Part shown: piece by piece, positions 42,771-50,728 of the stretch
Position numbering within the stretch: the stretch's first letter is position 1
How the letters are laid out: every line of letters starts with the position of its first letter
NCBI GenBank assembly: GCA_963768085.1
Contig: CAVYGO010000003.1
Span: 1 to 64,000 of the forward strand
Origin: Pukyongia sp963768085
GTDB taxonomy: Bacteria; Bacteroidota; Bacteroidia; Flavobacteriales; Flavobacteriaceae
DNA length: 64,000 nt
Reading direction: 5' to 3'
Notes under the pieces: model-generated
The model's database searches: none
What the model was told of the DNA's origin: nothing
What the model saw: the letters and a program-made list of their open reading frames with translations, nothing else
Position numbers and translations under genes: made by a program

Positions 42771-43649
42771 ATGAATATAGATTTCACAAAAATATTTAAC
42801 GAGTTTTATTCTGATGTTGGTCTTATGTTACCCAAGATAATTACTGGAATTATAGTCATACTATTATTTATAATTCTAGGGAAGCTATTTTACATATTTG
42901 TGGGTAAAAGAATTCAAAAGAAGTGGAAAGACAGTATTATATCTAATTTTATTTCAGAAGCGACAAAATGGTCATTCTACATCTTTGGACTAATCATAGC
43001 ATTAAATATTGTTGGGTTTGGAGGAATTGCCAGTAGTTTAATTGCTGGTGCAGGAATTAGTGCTATAATTTTTGGATTTGCATTCAAAGATATAGGAGAA
43101 AATTTTTTAGCTGGTATTATTTTGGCATTAAAACGCCCCTTTGAAATAGGTGATATAATTGAAGTTGATGGATATAAAGGAAACGTTGAAGATCTGGATT
43201 TAAGAGTTACACATTTAAGAAATTTTGAAGGAAAAGATATTTACATCCCAAACTCATCTATAATAAATAATACGCTTGTTAATTATACAAAAGATGGTAA
43301 CCTAAGGGTGAATTTTATGATTGGAATTGCGCCTGAATGCAATATTCACAAAACACGAAGTTTAATAATTGAATATTTAACTCAGAATAAACAAATTTTA
43401 CAAACTCCAAATCCTAATGTTATCGTACAAGAATTAGGAGAATTTACGACAGATTTACAAGTCCTTTTTTGGGTAGATATTTTAGCAAATAAAAAGTTAC
43501 CCGACAGTTACCTTGGACATAATATTCGTAGTAAAATTATTACCGATATTAAAGAAATTCTAGATACAAATAATATTGAAATGCCTTCACAGGTAATAGA
43601 ACACAAAATGTATCGAGAAAACAAATTTGAAGTACGAAAAGGAGAATAA
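42771..43649 (+). CDS. MscS-family mechanosensitive channel
   Basis: 292 residues. Two N-terminal helices, pore-lining TM3 (IASSLIAGAGISAIIFGFAFKD), beta domain (RPFEIGDIIEVDGYKGNVEDLDLRVTHLRNFEGKDIYIPNS) and C-terminal alpha/beta part. Inner-membrane pressure-release channel of the small-conductance type, of standard minimal MscS length. A second MscS gene follows in the next cassette. Confidence 0.95.
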   Translation: MNIDFTKIFNEFYSDVGLMLPKIITGIIVILLFIILGKLFYIFVGKRIQKKWKDSIISNFISEATKWSFYIFGLIIALNIVGFGGIASSLIAGAGISAIIFGFAFKDIGENFLAGIILALKRPFEIGDIIEVDGYKGNVEDLDLRVTHLRNFEGKDIYIPNSSIINNTLVNYTKDGNLRVNFMIGIAPECNIHKTRSLIIEYLTQNKQILQTPNPNVIVQELGEFTTDLQVLFWVDILANKKLPDSYLGHNIRSKIITDIKEILDTNNIEMPSQVIEHKMYRENKFEVRKGE

Positions 43650-43655
43650 AAAACT

Positions 43656-43791
43656 GTTCACAACACCATGTATAATTAATTGCTCGTTCGGAGCATACTC
43701 GGAAAATCATACGGATTTTCCTCTGATTCACTTTCTTTAACTAATTTAGTTCCAGACAATGCAAATTACCATAAACGAAACCGTTATGTGG
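43656..43791 (+). repeat. attC (right arm)
   Basis: R'' TTCACAAC, arm CATGTATAATTAATTGC, hairpin GGAAAATC-atac-GGATTTTCC, arm AAATTACCATAAACG, R' GTTATGTGG. Confidence 0.78.
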
Positions 43792-43806
43792 CATTAAAAG
43801 GACAGC

Positions 43807-44673
43807 ATGGAAACATTAAGGAAATTTTTGGAATTTGAGCTTATTAGTGTAGGAGAATATAATGTACGAGTGTATACATTAGTGACTATTTTAATAATAT
43901 ACCTGGCTACTAAATTATTATTATGGTTAATTAAGAAAGCCCTTTTTCGTAAACGTAAGTTTAAAAAACTTGACAAAGGGAGTGCTTATGCCTTATTTCA
44001 AATCATTAGATATGTAATATGGGTAATTGCTACAGGGTTTATATTAGAAACTATTGGTGTTAAAGTAACTTTATTAATAGCCGGTTCTGCTGCTTTACTT
44101 GTTGGAATAGGATTAGGATTACAGCAAACATTTAACGATGTCATATCCGGAATAATTTTACTTTCAGAACAATCTATTAAAATAGATGATGTATTAGAAA
44201 TAGATGGTGATGTGATAAAAATTCAAAGTATTGGATTACGAACATCCAAAGGCTTAGACACTAATGATATTTCTATTATAATTCCAAACTCATTAATTAC
44301 AACCAATAAGGTAATAAACTGGAGCCACCAGACAAAGAAAACTCGCTTTAGAATTGATGTTGGTGTGGCTTATGGCAGCGATGTAGATTTAGTTTTAAAA
44401 GTATTGGAAGAAAGCGCATTTGAGCATCCGGATATCACTGACAGGGAACTAACTGAAGCGCGATTAGTAAACTTTGGAAATTCGTCATTAGATTTTCAAG
44501 TTCTGTTTTTTAGTAAAAATATATTCAGAATAAATAAAGTTAAAAGCGATATCCGTAGAATTATTAATCGAAAATTTATTAAAAACAATATCGCTATACC
44601 ATTTCCTCAAATGGACTTACATCTAAAATCGAATTATACAGAAATATTGAAGAAGAAGAAGAAGAATAATTAA
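43807..44673 (+). CDS. MscS-family mechanosensitive channel, second type
   Basis: 288 residues, three helices with pore helix KVTLLIAGSAALLVGIGLGLQ followed by TFNDVISGIILLSEQ and beta domain IDDVLEIDGDVIKIQSIGLRT. Sequence differs strongly from the channel at 42.8 kb (the QTFNDVISG form is typical of the YbdG/YnaI-like Bacteroidota group), so this is not a recent duplication. A DUF6090 gene follows after 11 bp without an attC. Confidence 0.93.
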   Translation: METLRKFLEFELISVGEYNVRVYTLVTILIIYLATKLLLWLIKKALFRKRKFKKLDKGSAYALFQIIRYVIWVIATGFILETIGVKVTLLIAGSAALLVGIGLGLQQTFNDVISGIILLSEQSIKIDDVLEIDGDVIKIQSIGLRTSKGLDTNDISIIIPNSLITTNKVINWSHQTKKTRFRIDVGVAYGSDVDLVLKVLEESAFEHPDITDRELTEARLVNFGNSSLDFQVLFFSKNIFRINKVKSDIRRIINRKFIKNNIAIPFPQMDLHLKSNYTEILKKKKKNN

Positions 44674-44684
44674 TAACTCCTGTC

Positions 44685-45452
44685 ATGATTAAGTTCTTTA
44701 GACGAATTCGCCAGCGACTTCTCACCGAAAATAAATTCAGTAAATATTTGCTTTACGCTATTGGAGAAATTATTCTCGTAGTTATTGGAATTTTGATTGC
44801 ACTGGGGGTTAATAACTGGAATGAAGAAAACAAAGCACATCGTTTAGGGGATGATTTATTAGCCAGAATTCATCGGGATTTGGTGCAGGATACTATTAAC
44901 TTCAGAGGTGTCATTAATCGTAATAATACCTTGAGAGAGGATCTTAAAGAGTTGCTTGTCGTTTTATACGATGGAGTTGATACCATGGAAGAGGCCCGGA
45001 ACATGAGTAAAACGTGGGATCAAATGCTGGACCAGGCTTTTTCACCAAATGATAATACATATCAAAGCATGTTAAGTTCCGGAACCTTAGGCCTTATTCG
45101 AAACCCGGAATTAAAAGAAGAAATAGTTGATCTATACAGCGATTATGACCAAAGCAGGGCATTGTTATTATCTATCGGTGAATGGATGATCGGTATTGCC
45201 TCTACGATGGATGCTGAAACTGATTTTATTAAATTCGGAAGTGAAGTTTCCGACATATACACAACTCAGGAAATGTTCAATGAGAACGATTTTGCCTTTC
45301 TAAATGACAAGGATGATCCTAAATTTAAATTATTCGTCAGAGCTATGTCATCGGTGGCCTTTTATCAAAAAGTAAACAATAGCTACCGATCGGAATTAAT
45401 AAAGAAGTGCGATACCGTCTTGAGATTTATTGATAAGGAACTAAATAAGTAA
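44685..45452 (+). CDS. DUF6090 family membrane protein
   Basis: 255 residues, same family start as at 40.9 kb (MIKFFRRIRQRLLTENKFSK, then YLLYAIGEIILVVIGILIAL). Periplasmic part differs (LLARIHRDLVQDTINFRGVI, YQSMLSSGTLGLIRNPELKE). Only 11 bp after the MscS gene, so probably co-transcribed with it; an association between DUF6090 and a channel is not established. Confidence 0.9.
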   Translation: MIKFFRRIRQRLLTENKFSKYLLYAIGEIILVVIGILIALGVNNWNEENKAHRLGDDLLARIHRDLVQDTINFRGVINRNNTLREDLKELLVVLYDGVDTMEEARNMSKTWDQMLDQAFSPNDNTYQSMLSSGTLGLIRNPELKEEIVDLYSDYDQSRALLLSIGEWMIGIASTMDAETDFIKFGSEVSDIYTTQEMFNENDFAFLNDKDDPKFKLFVRAMSSVAFYQKVNNSYRSELIKKCDTVLRFIDKELNK

Positions 45453-45458
45453 TTCAAA

Positions 45459-45478
45459 AACCCAAACGTTAGCCTTCA
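45459..45478 (+). repeat. Half attC (3' arm only)
   Basis: AAAAACCCAAAC-GTTAGCCTTC immediately after the DUF6090 stop; the 5' half is missing. Confidence 0.6.
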
Positions 45479-45529
45479 TTAATCGCAGGCTGAAGCTTCG
45501 GAACAGAAACTATGACGAACCACGAACCA

Positions 45530-45612
45530 CTGATATTATCGAGCCAAAATTTACACAATAAATCAAATTTCCAGTGGACATTTGGGCGAGATAGCCGATT
45601 GCGGGAGTTATC
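45530..45612 (+). promoter_or_regulatory. Conserved leader before DUF6090 gene (copy 2)
   Basis: GATATTATCGAGCCAAAATT onward: about 80 bases matching 40818-40895, including AAATTTCCA-g-TGGACATTT, where one arm has a mismatch. Confidence 0.55.
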
Positions 45613-45630
45613 AAACCACAAATAAAAACT

Positions 45631-46440
45631 ATGATTAAATTCATCCGTAAAATTCGACATAGATTGTTAACTGAAAACAAATTCAGCAAGTATCTGCTCT
45701 ATGCCATTGGTGAAATATTGCTGGTTGTGATTGGGATTTTGATTGCTTTAGCAATTAACAACTGGAATGAAAATCGAAAATTGCGCAATCAGGAGATTGT
45801 CTATCTGAACAATTTAAAAAGCGATATAGATCTACAGATTCAGATGTTAGACATATATATTGGTTTTGAAAGCCTCATTATTAACCAAACCAAAGACATC
45901 ATAAAACATTATGAGTTAAATGACGGATTTAACAATATGGACAGTATTTTTCCAAAGTTACATGACCTAACGGTACGATGGACCTTTTCTAACGCGAATA
46001 CAACTCTTTTGCAATTGTTAAATTCGAACCAAATCAACATTATTCAAAATATCCAACTAAAAGACGAACTGATTAAATATAATCAGCAAATTGATTTGTT
46101 TACTAAAAACACCAATATTAATAACACCAATCTTATAGATAATTTTACAACCTCAACTATAATAGAAATTGGATCGTTTGCTTCTTATGGAAATTCTGAC
46201 AGAATGGTGGACAAATTCAATGACTTTTATTCATTTGAAACTAATAGAGTTAACGATAGTGAACTGAAAAATATATCAGTTGAAATAATTAATGAACCTA
46301 AAAACAAGCTAGAACTAATTAATAAAGTTGTTTATAGAAATACTTTGTCAAGTCTTCAAAAATCAGGAAACTTAGGATTGAAAGAAAGATCAGAGCAAAT
46401 CCTTCTAATGATTGAAAATGAAATCGAGTCACATAAATAA
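45631..46440 (+). CDS. DUF6090 family membrane protein
   Basis: 269 residues, MIKFIRKIRHRLLTENKFSK then YLLYAIGEILLVVIGILIALAI; helical periplasmic region rich in Asn and Ile (LLQLLNSNQINIIQNIQLKD). Last plus-strand gene of the array; after its stop the words ACGAAAGcaGGACAAAGT look like a decayed R''/arm (compare ACGAAAGGCTAACAAAGT at 29055-29072). Confidence 0.9.
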   Translation: MIKFIRKIRHRLLTENKFSKYLLYAIGEILLVVIGILIALAINNWNENRKLRNQEIVYLNNLKSDIDLQIQMLDIYIGFESLIINQTKDIIKHYELNDGFNNMDSIFPKLHDLTVRWTFSNANTTLLQLLNSNQINIIQNIQLKDELIKYNQQIDLFTKNTNINNTNLIDNFTTSTIIEIGSFASYGNSDRMVDKFNDFYSFETNRVNDSELKNISVEIINEPKNKLELINKVVYRNTLSSLQKSGNLGLKERSEQILLMIENEIESHK

Positions 46441-46475
46441 ATTAACGAAAGCAGGACAAAGTCAATTAAGAGATA

Positions 46476-46937
46476 TTATTTTATAGTGTACCCCTTAGCT
46501 TCCATGCACGCACTGAATCCCTTCAGATAATGCGCTGCCATTTCCTGAGCTTGCGCTTTTGCCATCGCTTCATTTTGCGCCTGCTGTTGGGCGGAATGCA
46601 TCTTTTTCGCTCTGCCTGCCCTGAGTCCTCCCAGAATGGCGCCAATAGCTGCACCTTCTCCGGCGTCACTGTGACGTGAAATAGCTCCAATCGCAGCACC
46701 GGCCGCAGCACCACCAATGGCACCTCTTAAAGCAGAGCCATCCGCAGAAGAATCAACTTCTCCTACTACTATCTTCGTCGGATTCATCGGATCATAACCT
46801 GTTTGTTCTTTTGCCCATGTATAGCAGGCTAATTCATCCGTATTTTGTTGATCCTGATCCTGCCCTTCCTTGGGAAAAATAAATACTCCCAGACTGGACC
46901 CTATCGCAGAATTATTCTGACCTGGTAATGTAACCAA
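46476..46937 (-). CDS. Secreted glycine-zipper protein, N-terminus frameshifted
   Basis: At least 153 residues. Glycine-zipper block ALRGAIGGAAAGAAIGAISR and AAIGAILGGLRAGRAKK, then a Gln/Ala-rich helix and a C-terminal conserved AAHYLKGFSACMEAKGYTIK of the YMGG-like/outer-membrane glycine-zipper group. The annotated frame begins within a signal peptide (LLIFSLLAPLVTLPGQ) whose ATG (46979-46981) is one base out of frame because of an apparent missing A near 46972. Either a sequencing error or an inactivating deletion. Envelope-located. Confidence 0.75.
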   Translation of the reverse strand: MVTLPGQNNSAIGSSLGVFIFPKEGQDQDQQNTDELACYTWAKEQTGYDPMNPTKIVVGEVDSSADGSALRGAIGGAAAGAAIGAISRHSDAGEGAAIGAILGGLRAGRAKKMHSAQQQAQNEAMAKAQAQEMAAHYLKGFSACMEAKGYTIK

Positions 46938-46988
46938 AGGAGCCAGAAGTGAAAATATTAAGAGTTTAAATTCTTATTCATAATTAAA

Positions 46989-47210
46989 TTATAGTTTTTC
47001 CCGATTTATAAATACATACCCTAACTGTTCCAGGGCATCCGCCTCATTGTAAAAAGTATACGATTTGATGATTTTATCTCCTTCAATTAAATAGATTGTA
47101 TTCGCCCAGATCACCACTTTATCACCTTCGTGCTTATAGGTTATCTCCAATTCCACCCAGTTGGATACCCAGTCTCCTTTATTAGGCCCATCCTTAAAAG
47201 ATACGGGCAT
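46989..47210 (-). pseudogene. SnoaL/NTF2-like protein, C-terminal fragment
   Basis: 73 residues, MPVSFKDGPNKGDWVSNWVE then LEITYKHEGDKVVIWANTIY: the C-terminal half of a nuclear-transport-factor-2-like protein. The upstream frame (KIEYKRSRI) continues the similarity but meets a TAG at about 47246 and no start, so the gene lacks its N-terminal half. Confidence 0.65.
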
Positions 47211-47455
47211 AATTCTGGAACGCTTGTATTCAATTTTTTCATTATAGCGCTATTTGACTTCTTTAAAGAATGTAAATAACAATTAAATGATTCTTATAAA
47301 AATAAAAGGATTAAATCTTGGCCTGTTATTTTAGTCGGTAATTCAAAATTAAATCAGTAAGATGTTGCGGAGGAAAAGTGAAATCGGACAAAAAATATTT
47401 CAGTACATTATGTAAAATCCCTGGATAGGCCATTACAAGGGAGAACGAATATCGA

Positions 47456-47490
47456 AAGGCTAACAGTTGCTATAATAAATAGCTAGAAAT
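47456..47490 (+). repeat. Half attC at the far end of the right arm
   Basis: AAGGCTAACAGTTGCTATAATAAATAGC is a good 5' half (compare 31247). Nothing pairs with it downstream. It marks the right limit of cassette DNA; core genes follow. Confidence 0.6.
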
Positions 47491-47668
47491 CAAGCCTATT
47501 TTCTTTATCTTTAAAGTCTGAATAATCAGGTTCTAAAAGTGCCGATAGTACTAATATCCACATTCAGCTTATTTTTAGCACCTATCCTTTAATTTAAACA
47601 TGATATGATGACAAAACATACCGGAAATATTCAATTAGCGCTTCTGTTCGCAGCCCTTATTATCAGTT

Positions 47669-49753
47669 GTGAGTTGTAAACAAGAAATCGAAGAACCTAT
47701 GGTCGATAATGTATTATTAAAAGAATGGACAGGACCCTATGGTGGTGTTCCTGCTTTTGACCAAATGAAAGTTGAAGATGTAAAGGACGCAATGCTTCTG
47801 GGTATGGAATTAAATCTTAAAGATATCGATGCCATTGCCGATAACACAGACGCTCCCACCTTTGAAAACACCATTGAAGAAATGGAGCGCGCAGGTGAAG
47901 AACTGGACAGAGGCTTTGCTTATTATGGCATACTTAGAAGTAATATGTCTACCCCGGAATTTCGAGACATTCAAACGGAACTGGCACCCTTATTTTCCGA
48001 GTTTCAGTCTAAGATCACACAAAATGAAAAATTGTTTCAACGAATAAAAACAGTGTATGAAGCTTCTTTGGAAAATCCACTGCCGGCAGACCAGCAGCGG
48101 GTTGTAGATCTTATCTATCAGAGGTTTGCCATGAATGGTGCTGAGTTGGATGCCGAAAAAAAAGAACGTTATGCCGCCATTAACAAAGAGCTATCCAGCC
48201 TTTATACAAAGTTCTCCAACAATGTACTGCATGACGAAGAAAATTATGTCACCTATCTCAATGAAGATCAACTGGGAGGATTGTCGGAAGGATATATCAA
48301 ATCGGCAGCGAGGATAGCAACGGATAAGGGCCAGGAAGGAAAATATGCAGTTACTAATTCCCGGTCTTCTATGGATCCCTTCTTAACCTATTCTACGGAA
48401 AGAGAATTGCGCAAACAAGTTTGGACCAATTATTATTCACGCGGAGATAATGGAGATGAATATGATAACAATGAATTGATCGCAGAAATACTAAAGTTGC
48501 GCCGTGAACGTGTACAGCTTTTAGGGCATAAAAATTATGCCGAATGGCGGTTGCAAGACAGAATGGCTAAAACTCCGGAGAACGCCATGGAATTAATGGA
48601 AGCCGTATGGCCGGCCGCCATTGCCAGAGTGGCTGAAGAAGTGGCAGATATGCAAGCGGTAGCCGATGCCAGAGGAGACAATATTACTATCGAACCCTGG
48701 GATTATCGTTTTTATGCTGAAAAGGTCCGAAAAGAAAAATACGACCTGGACTCCGATGAAGTAAAACAATACCTTCAACTGGATAAGCTTACAGAAGCGA
48801 TGCATTATGTAGCAGGAAGGTTGTTTAACTTTAATTTCACCCCTGTTCCGGAAGGTTCGGTTCCTGTATATCATGAAGATGTAAAAGTTTGGGAAGTAAC
48901 CGACAAAACCTCCGGAGAAAACATAGGGCTCTGGTACCTCGATCCTTATGCCAGGGAGGGAAAACGATCGGGAGCCTGGGCAAATACTTTTAGAAGTCAT
49001 TCTACCTTCGACGGAAAGAAAAACGTACTGGGTACCAACAATTCAAACTTTGTAAAACCAGCACCGGGAGAAGCGTTACTTGTTTCCTGGGATGATGCCA
49101 CAACCTTCTTTCACGAATTTGGCCATGCGCTTCACTACTTCTCTTCTAACGTAAGATATCCTACTTTAAATGGCGGCGTTAGGGATTATACCGAATTTCA
49201 ATCGCAGTTGTTAGAGCGTTGGTTATCGACAGATGAAGTAATTAATACCTATTTGGTTCATAATGAAACAGGAGAGCCTATACCGGCATCATTGGTTACC
49301 AAGATCAAAAATGCAGCTACGTTCAACCAGGGGTTCTCTACTACCGAATATTTGGCCTCGGCACTTATGGATATGAAATTCCACCTGGCAGATCCTGCTG
49401 ATATTGATGTGGACGCATTTGAACGCGAAACACTGGCAGAATTAAATATGCCCAAAGAATTGCCAATGCGTCACAGGACACCTCATTTCGGACATGTATT
49501 CTCAGGGGAAGGTTATGCAACAGCATACTATGGTTATATGTGGGCAGATGTTTTGACAGCGGATGCTTCAGAAGCATTTGCGGAGGCTCCGGGAGGTTTT
49601 TATGACGAAGAAATGTCCAACAAATTGGTTGAATATTTGTTTGCCCCCAGAAACTCTATGGATCCGGCCGAAGCATACAGGCTATTTAGAGGCCGTGATG
49701 CACAAATTGAGGCGTTGATGCGAGACAGAGGCTTTCCCGTAACTACAGAATAG
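47669..49753 (+). CDS. M3-family metallopeptidase (dipeptidyl carboxypeptidase/oligopeptidase), lipoprotein
   Basis: 694 residues as read from GTG 47669. Zinc motif TFFHEFGHALHYFSS (HExxH) near residue 480, third ligand Glu about 28 residues on, HRTPHFGHVFSGEGYATAYYGYMW as substrate-binding helix: the Dcp/PrlC (M3A) pattern. A lipoprotein signal starts at ATG 47605 (TGNIQLALLFAALIIS) but is one base out of frame with VSCKQEIEEP; removing one T at about 47668 fuses them. Periplasmic peptide degradation. First core gene after the integron. Confidence 0.93.
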   Translation: MSCKQEIEEPMVDNVLLKEWTGPYGGVPAFDQMKVEDVKDAMLLGMELNLKDIDAIADNTDAPTFENTIEEMERAGEELDRGFAYYGILRSNMSTPEFRDIQTELAPLFSEFQSKITQNEKLFQRIKTVYEASLENPLPADQQRVVDLIYQRFAMNGAELDAEKKERYAAINKELSSLYTKFSNNVLHDEENYVTYLNEDQLGGLSEGYIKSAARIATDKGQEGKYAVTNSRSSMDPFLTYSTERELRKQVWTNYYSRGDNGDEYDNNELIAEILKLRRERVQLLGHKNYAEWRLQDRMAKTPENAMELMEAVWPAAIARVAEEVADMQAVADARGDNITIEPWDYRFYAEKVRKEKYDLDSDEVKQYLQLDKLTEAMHYVAGRLFNFNFTPVPEGSVPVYHEDVKVWEVTDKTSGENIGLWYLDPYAREGKRSGAWANTFRSHSTFDGKKNVLGTNNSNFVKPAPGEALLVSWDDATTFFHEFGHALHYFSSNVRYPTLNGGVRDYTEFQSQLLERWLSTDEVINTYLVHNETGEPIPASLVTKIKNAATFNQGFSTTEYLASALMDMKFHLADPADIDVDAFERETLAELNMPKELPMRHRTPHFGHVFSGEGYATAYYGYMWADVLTADASEAFAEAPGGFYDEEMSNKLVEYLFAPRNSMDPAEAYRLFRGRDAQIEALMRDRGFPVTTE

Positions 49754-49826
49754 GAACTTTAAAGTTAAGATCGCAGGTATTCGGTATAGAGATTTGGAAA
49801 AACTCAATTAAAAATAAATAAATAGT

Positions 49827-50192
49827 ATGAGCAGCACAAGTCACCACGACGAGCGTATTGCAAAAATGGCATTTGCATCGGTCTATCCGCACTATGTCAC
49901 CAAAGTCGAAAAGAAGGATAGAACCAAAGAAGAATTGCACCAGGTAATTGAATGGTTAACCGGTTATAATGAAGAAAATATTCAGAAATTAATAGAAGAA
50001 AGAGTGACTTTCGAAAAATTCTTTCAAGATGCTGCGTTACATCCAAATGCTCACTTAATCAAAGGGGTAATTTGTGGCTACAGGGTGGAAGAAATTGAAA
50101 ATCCGATTACTCGGCAGACGCGATATTTAGATAAGTTAGTGGACGAATTAGCCAGAGGACGTAAGATGGAGAAGATCTTGCGAGAAGCCTGA
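49827..50192 (+). CDS. DUF2200 family protein
   Basis: 121 residues, complete DUF2200: HDERIAKMAFASVYPHYVTK, EELHQVIEWLTGY, then FEKFFQDAALHPNAHLIKG and DKLVDELARGRKMEKILR. Small cytoplasmic helical protein conserved across Bacteroidota and others; function unknown. Probably monocistronic. Confidence 0.95.
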   Translation: MSSTSHHDERIAKMAFASVYPHYVTKVEKKDRTKEELHQVIEWLTGYNEENIQKLIEERVTFEKFFQDAALHPNAHLIKGVICGYRVEEIENPITRQTRYLDKLVDELARGRKMEKILREA

Positions 50193-50329
50193 ATTGATAT
50201 GCACATCCGATTAATATTCTTGTGAACTAAAGCGGAGTAACCTGGCTATAGGCAAAATGACCCACAAATCTTACGGAATAATCGGAAATAGAGTCCGGAC
50301 TTCAGCAGCTATTAACAAAACAACCTGAT

Positions 50330-50575
50330 ATGAAAACTATGACTTGCAGACAATTAGGAGGCGCATGCGAGAAAGAATTTCATGCTAATTCTTTCGAAGA
50401 GATCTCAGAAATGAGTAAACAACATGGTATGGAAATGTTCCAAAAAAATGACGAAGCACATCTCGAAGCCATGAATAAAATGAGGGAATTAATGCAAACT
50501 GCAGATTCCGACGCCATGAAAAACTGGATGAAATCTAAACAGGAAGAATTTGACGCTCTGCCGAGTAACGAATAA
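50330..50575 (+). CDS. DUF1059-related small protein
   Basis: 81 residues. MKTMTCRQLGGACEKEFHAN matches the DUF1059 start (TCRxxGxxCxxxxxAxxxEE), followed by helical FEEISEMSKQHGMEMFQKND and an acidic tail. Two Cys of the DUF1059 core present. Function unknown, cytoplasmic. Confidence 0.85.
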   Translation: MKTMTCRQLGGACEKEFHANSFEEISEMSKQHGMEMFQKNDEAHLEAMNKMRELMQTADSDAMKNWMKSKQEEFDALPSNE

Positions 50576-50728
50576 CATGCTGCTGTCGATTAAAATTTAA
50601 AAACTCCCTGATATTTATTGAATCGTTGACACAAGTACTTCTTATCTTTATATCAAAACAAGGTACCTTGGTCCGGTATTAGTCAGAATACTATCAATGG
50701 TGCTGGTGGTCTGATAAAAAAATAATAA

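Larger units (their letters stand above)
15944..47480 (+). mobile_element. Plus-strand integron cassette array (right arm)
   Basis: About 31 kb beginning right after intI: roughly 25 cassettes, nearly all genes on the plus strand, separated by attC-like palindromes with 5' arm YAAC-AACG-TATATAA and 3' arm TTATATAC-nnGACC-GTTRRCY. Boundary word and own R'' agree over 7-10 bases in cassettes starting at 16101, 18084, 19144, 20692, 22179, 23455, 25404, 26899, 29213, 31419 and 35845. AT-rich compared with the flanks. IntI and cassettes point the same way (inverted integron layout). Confidence 0.85.

Noticed and set aside
16213..47480. The repeats as a CRISPR array
   Set aside because: Repeat units differ in length and sequence, enclose whole genes and are palindromic; no short regular spacers and no cas genes.
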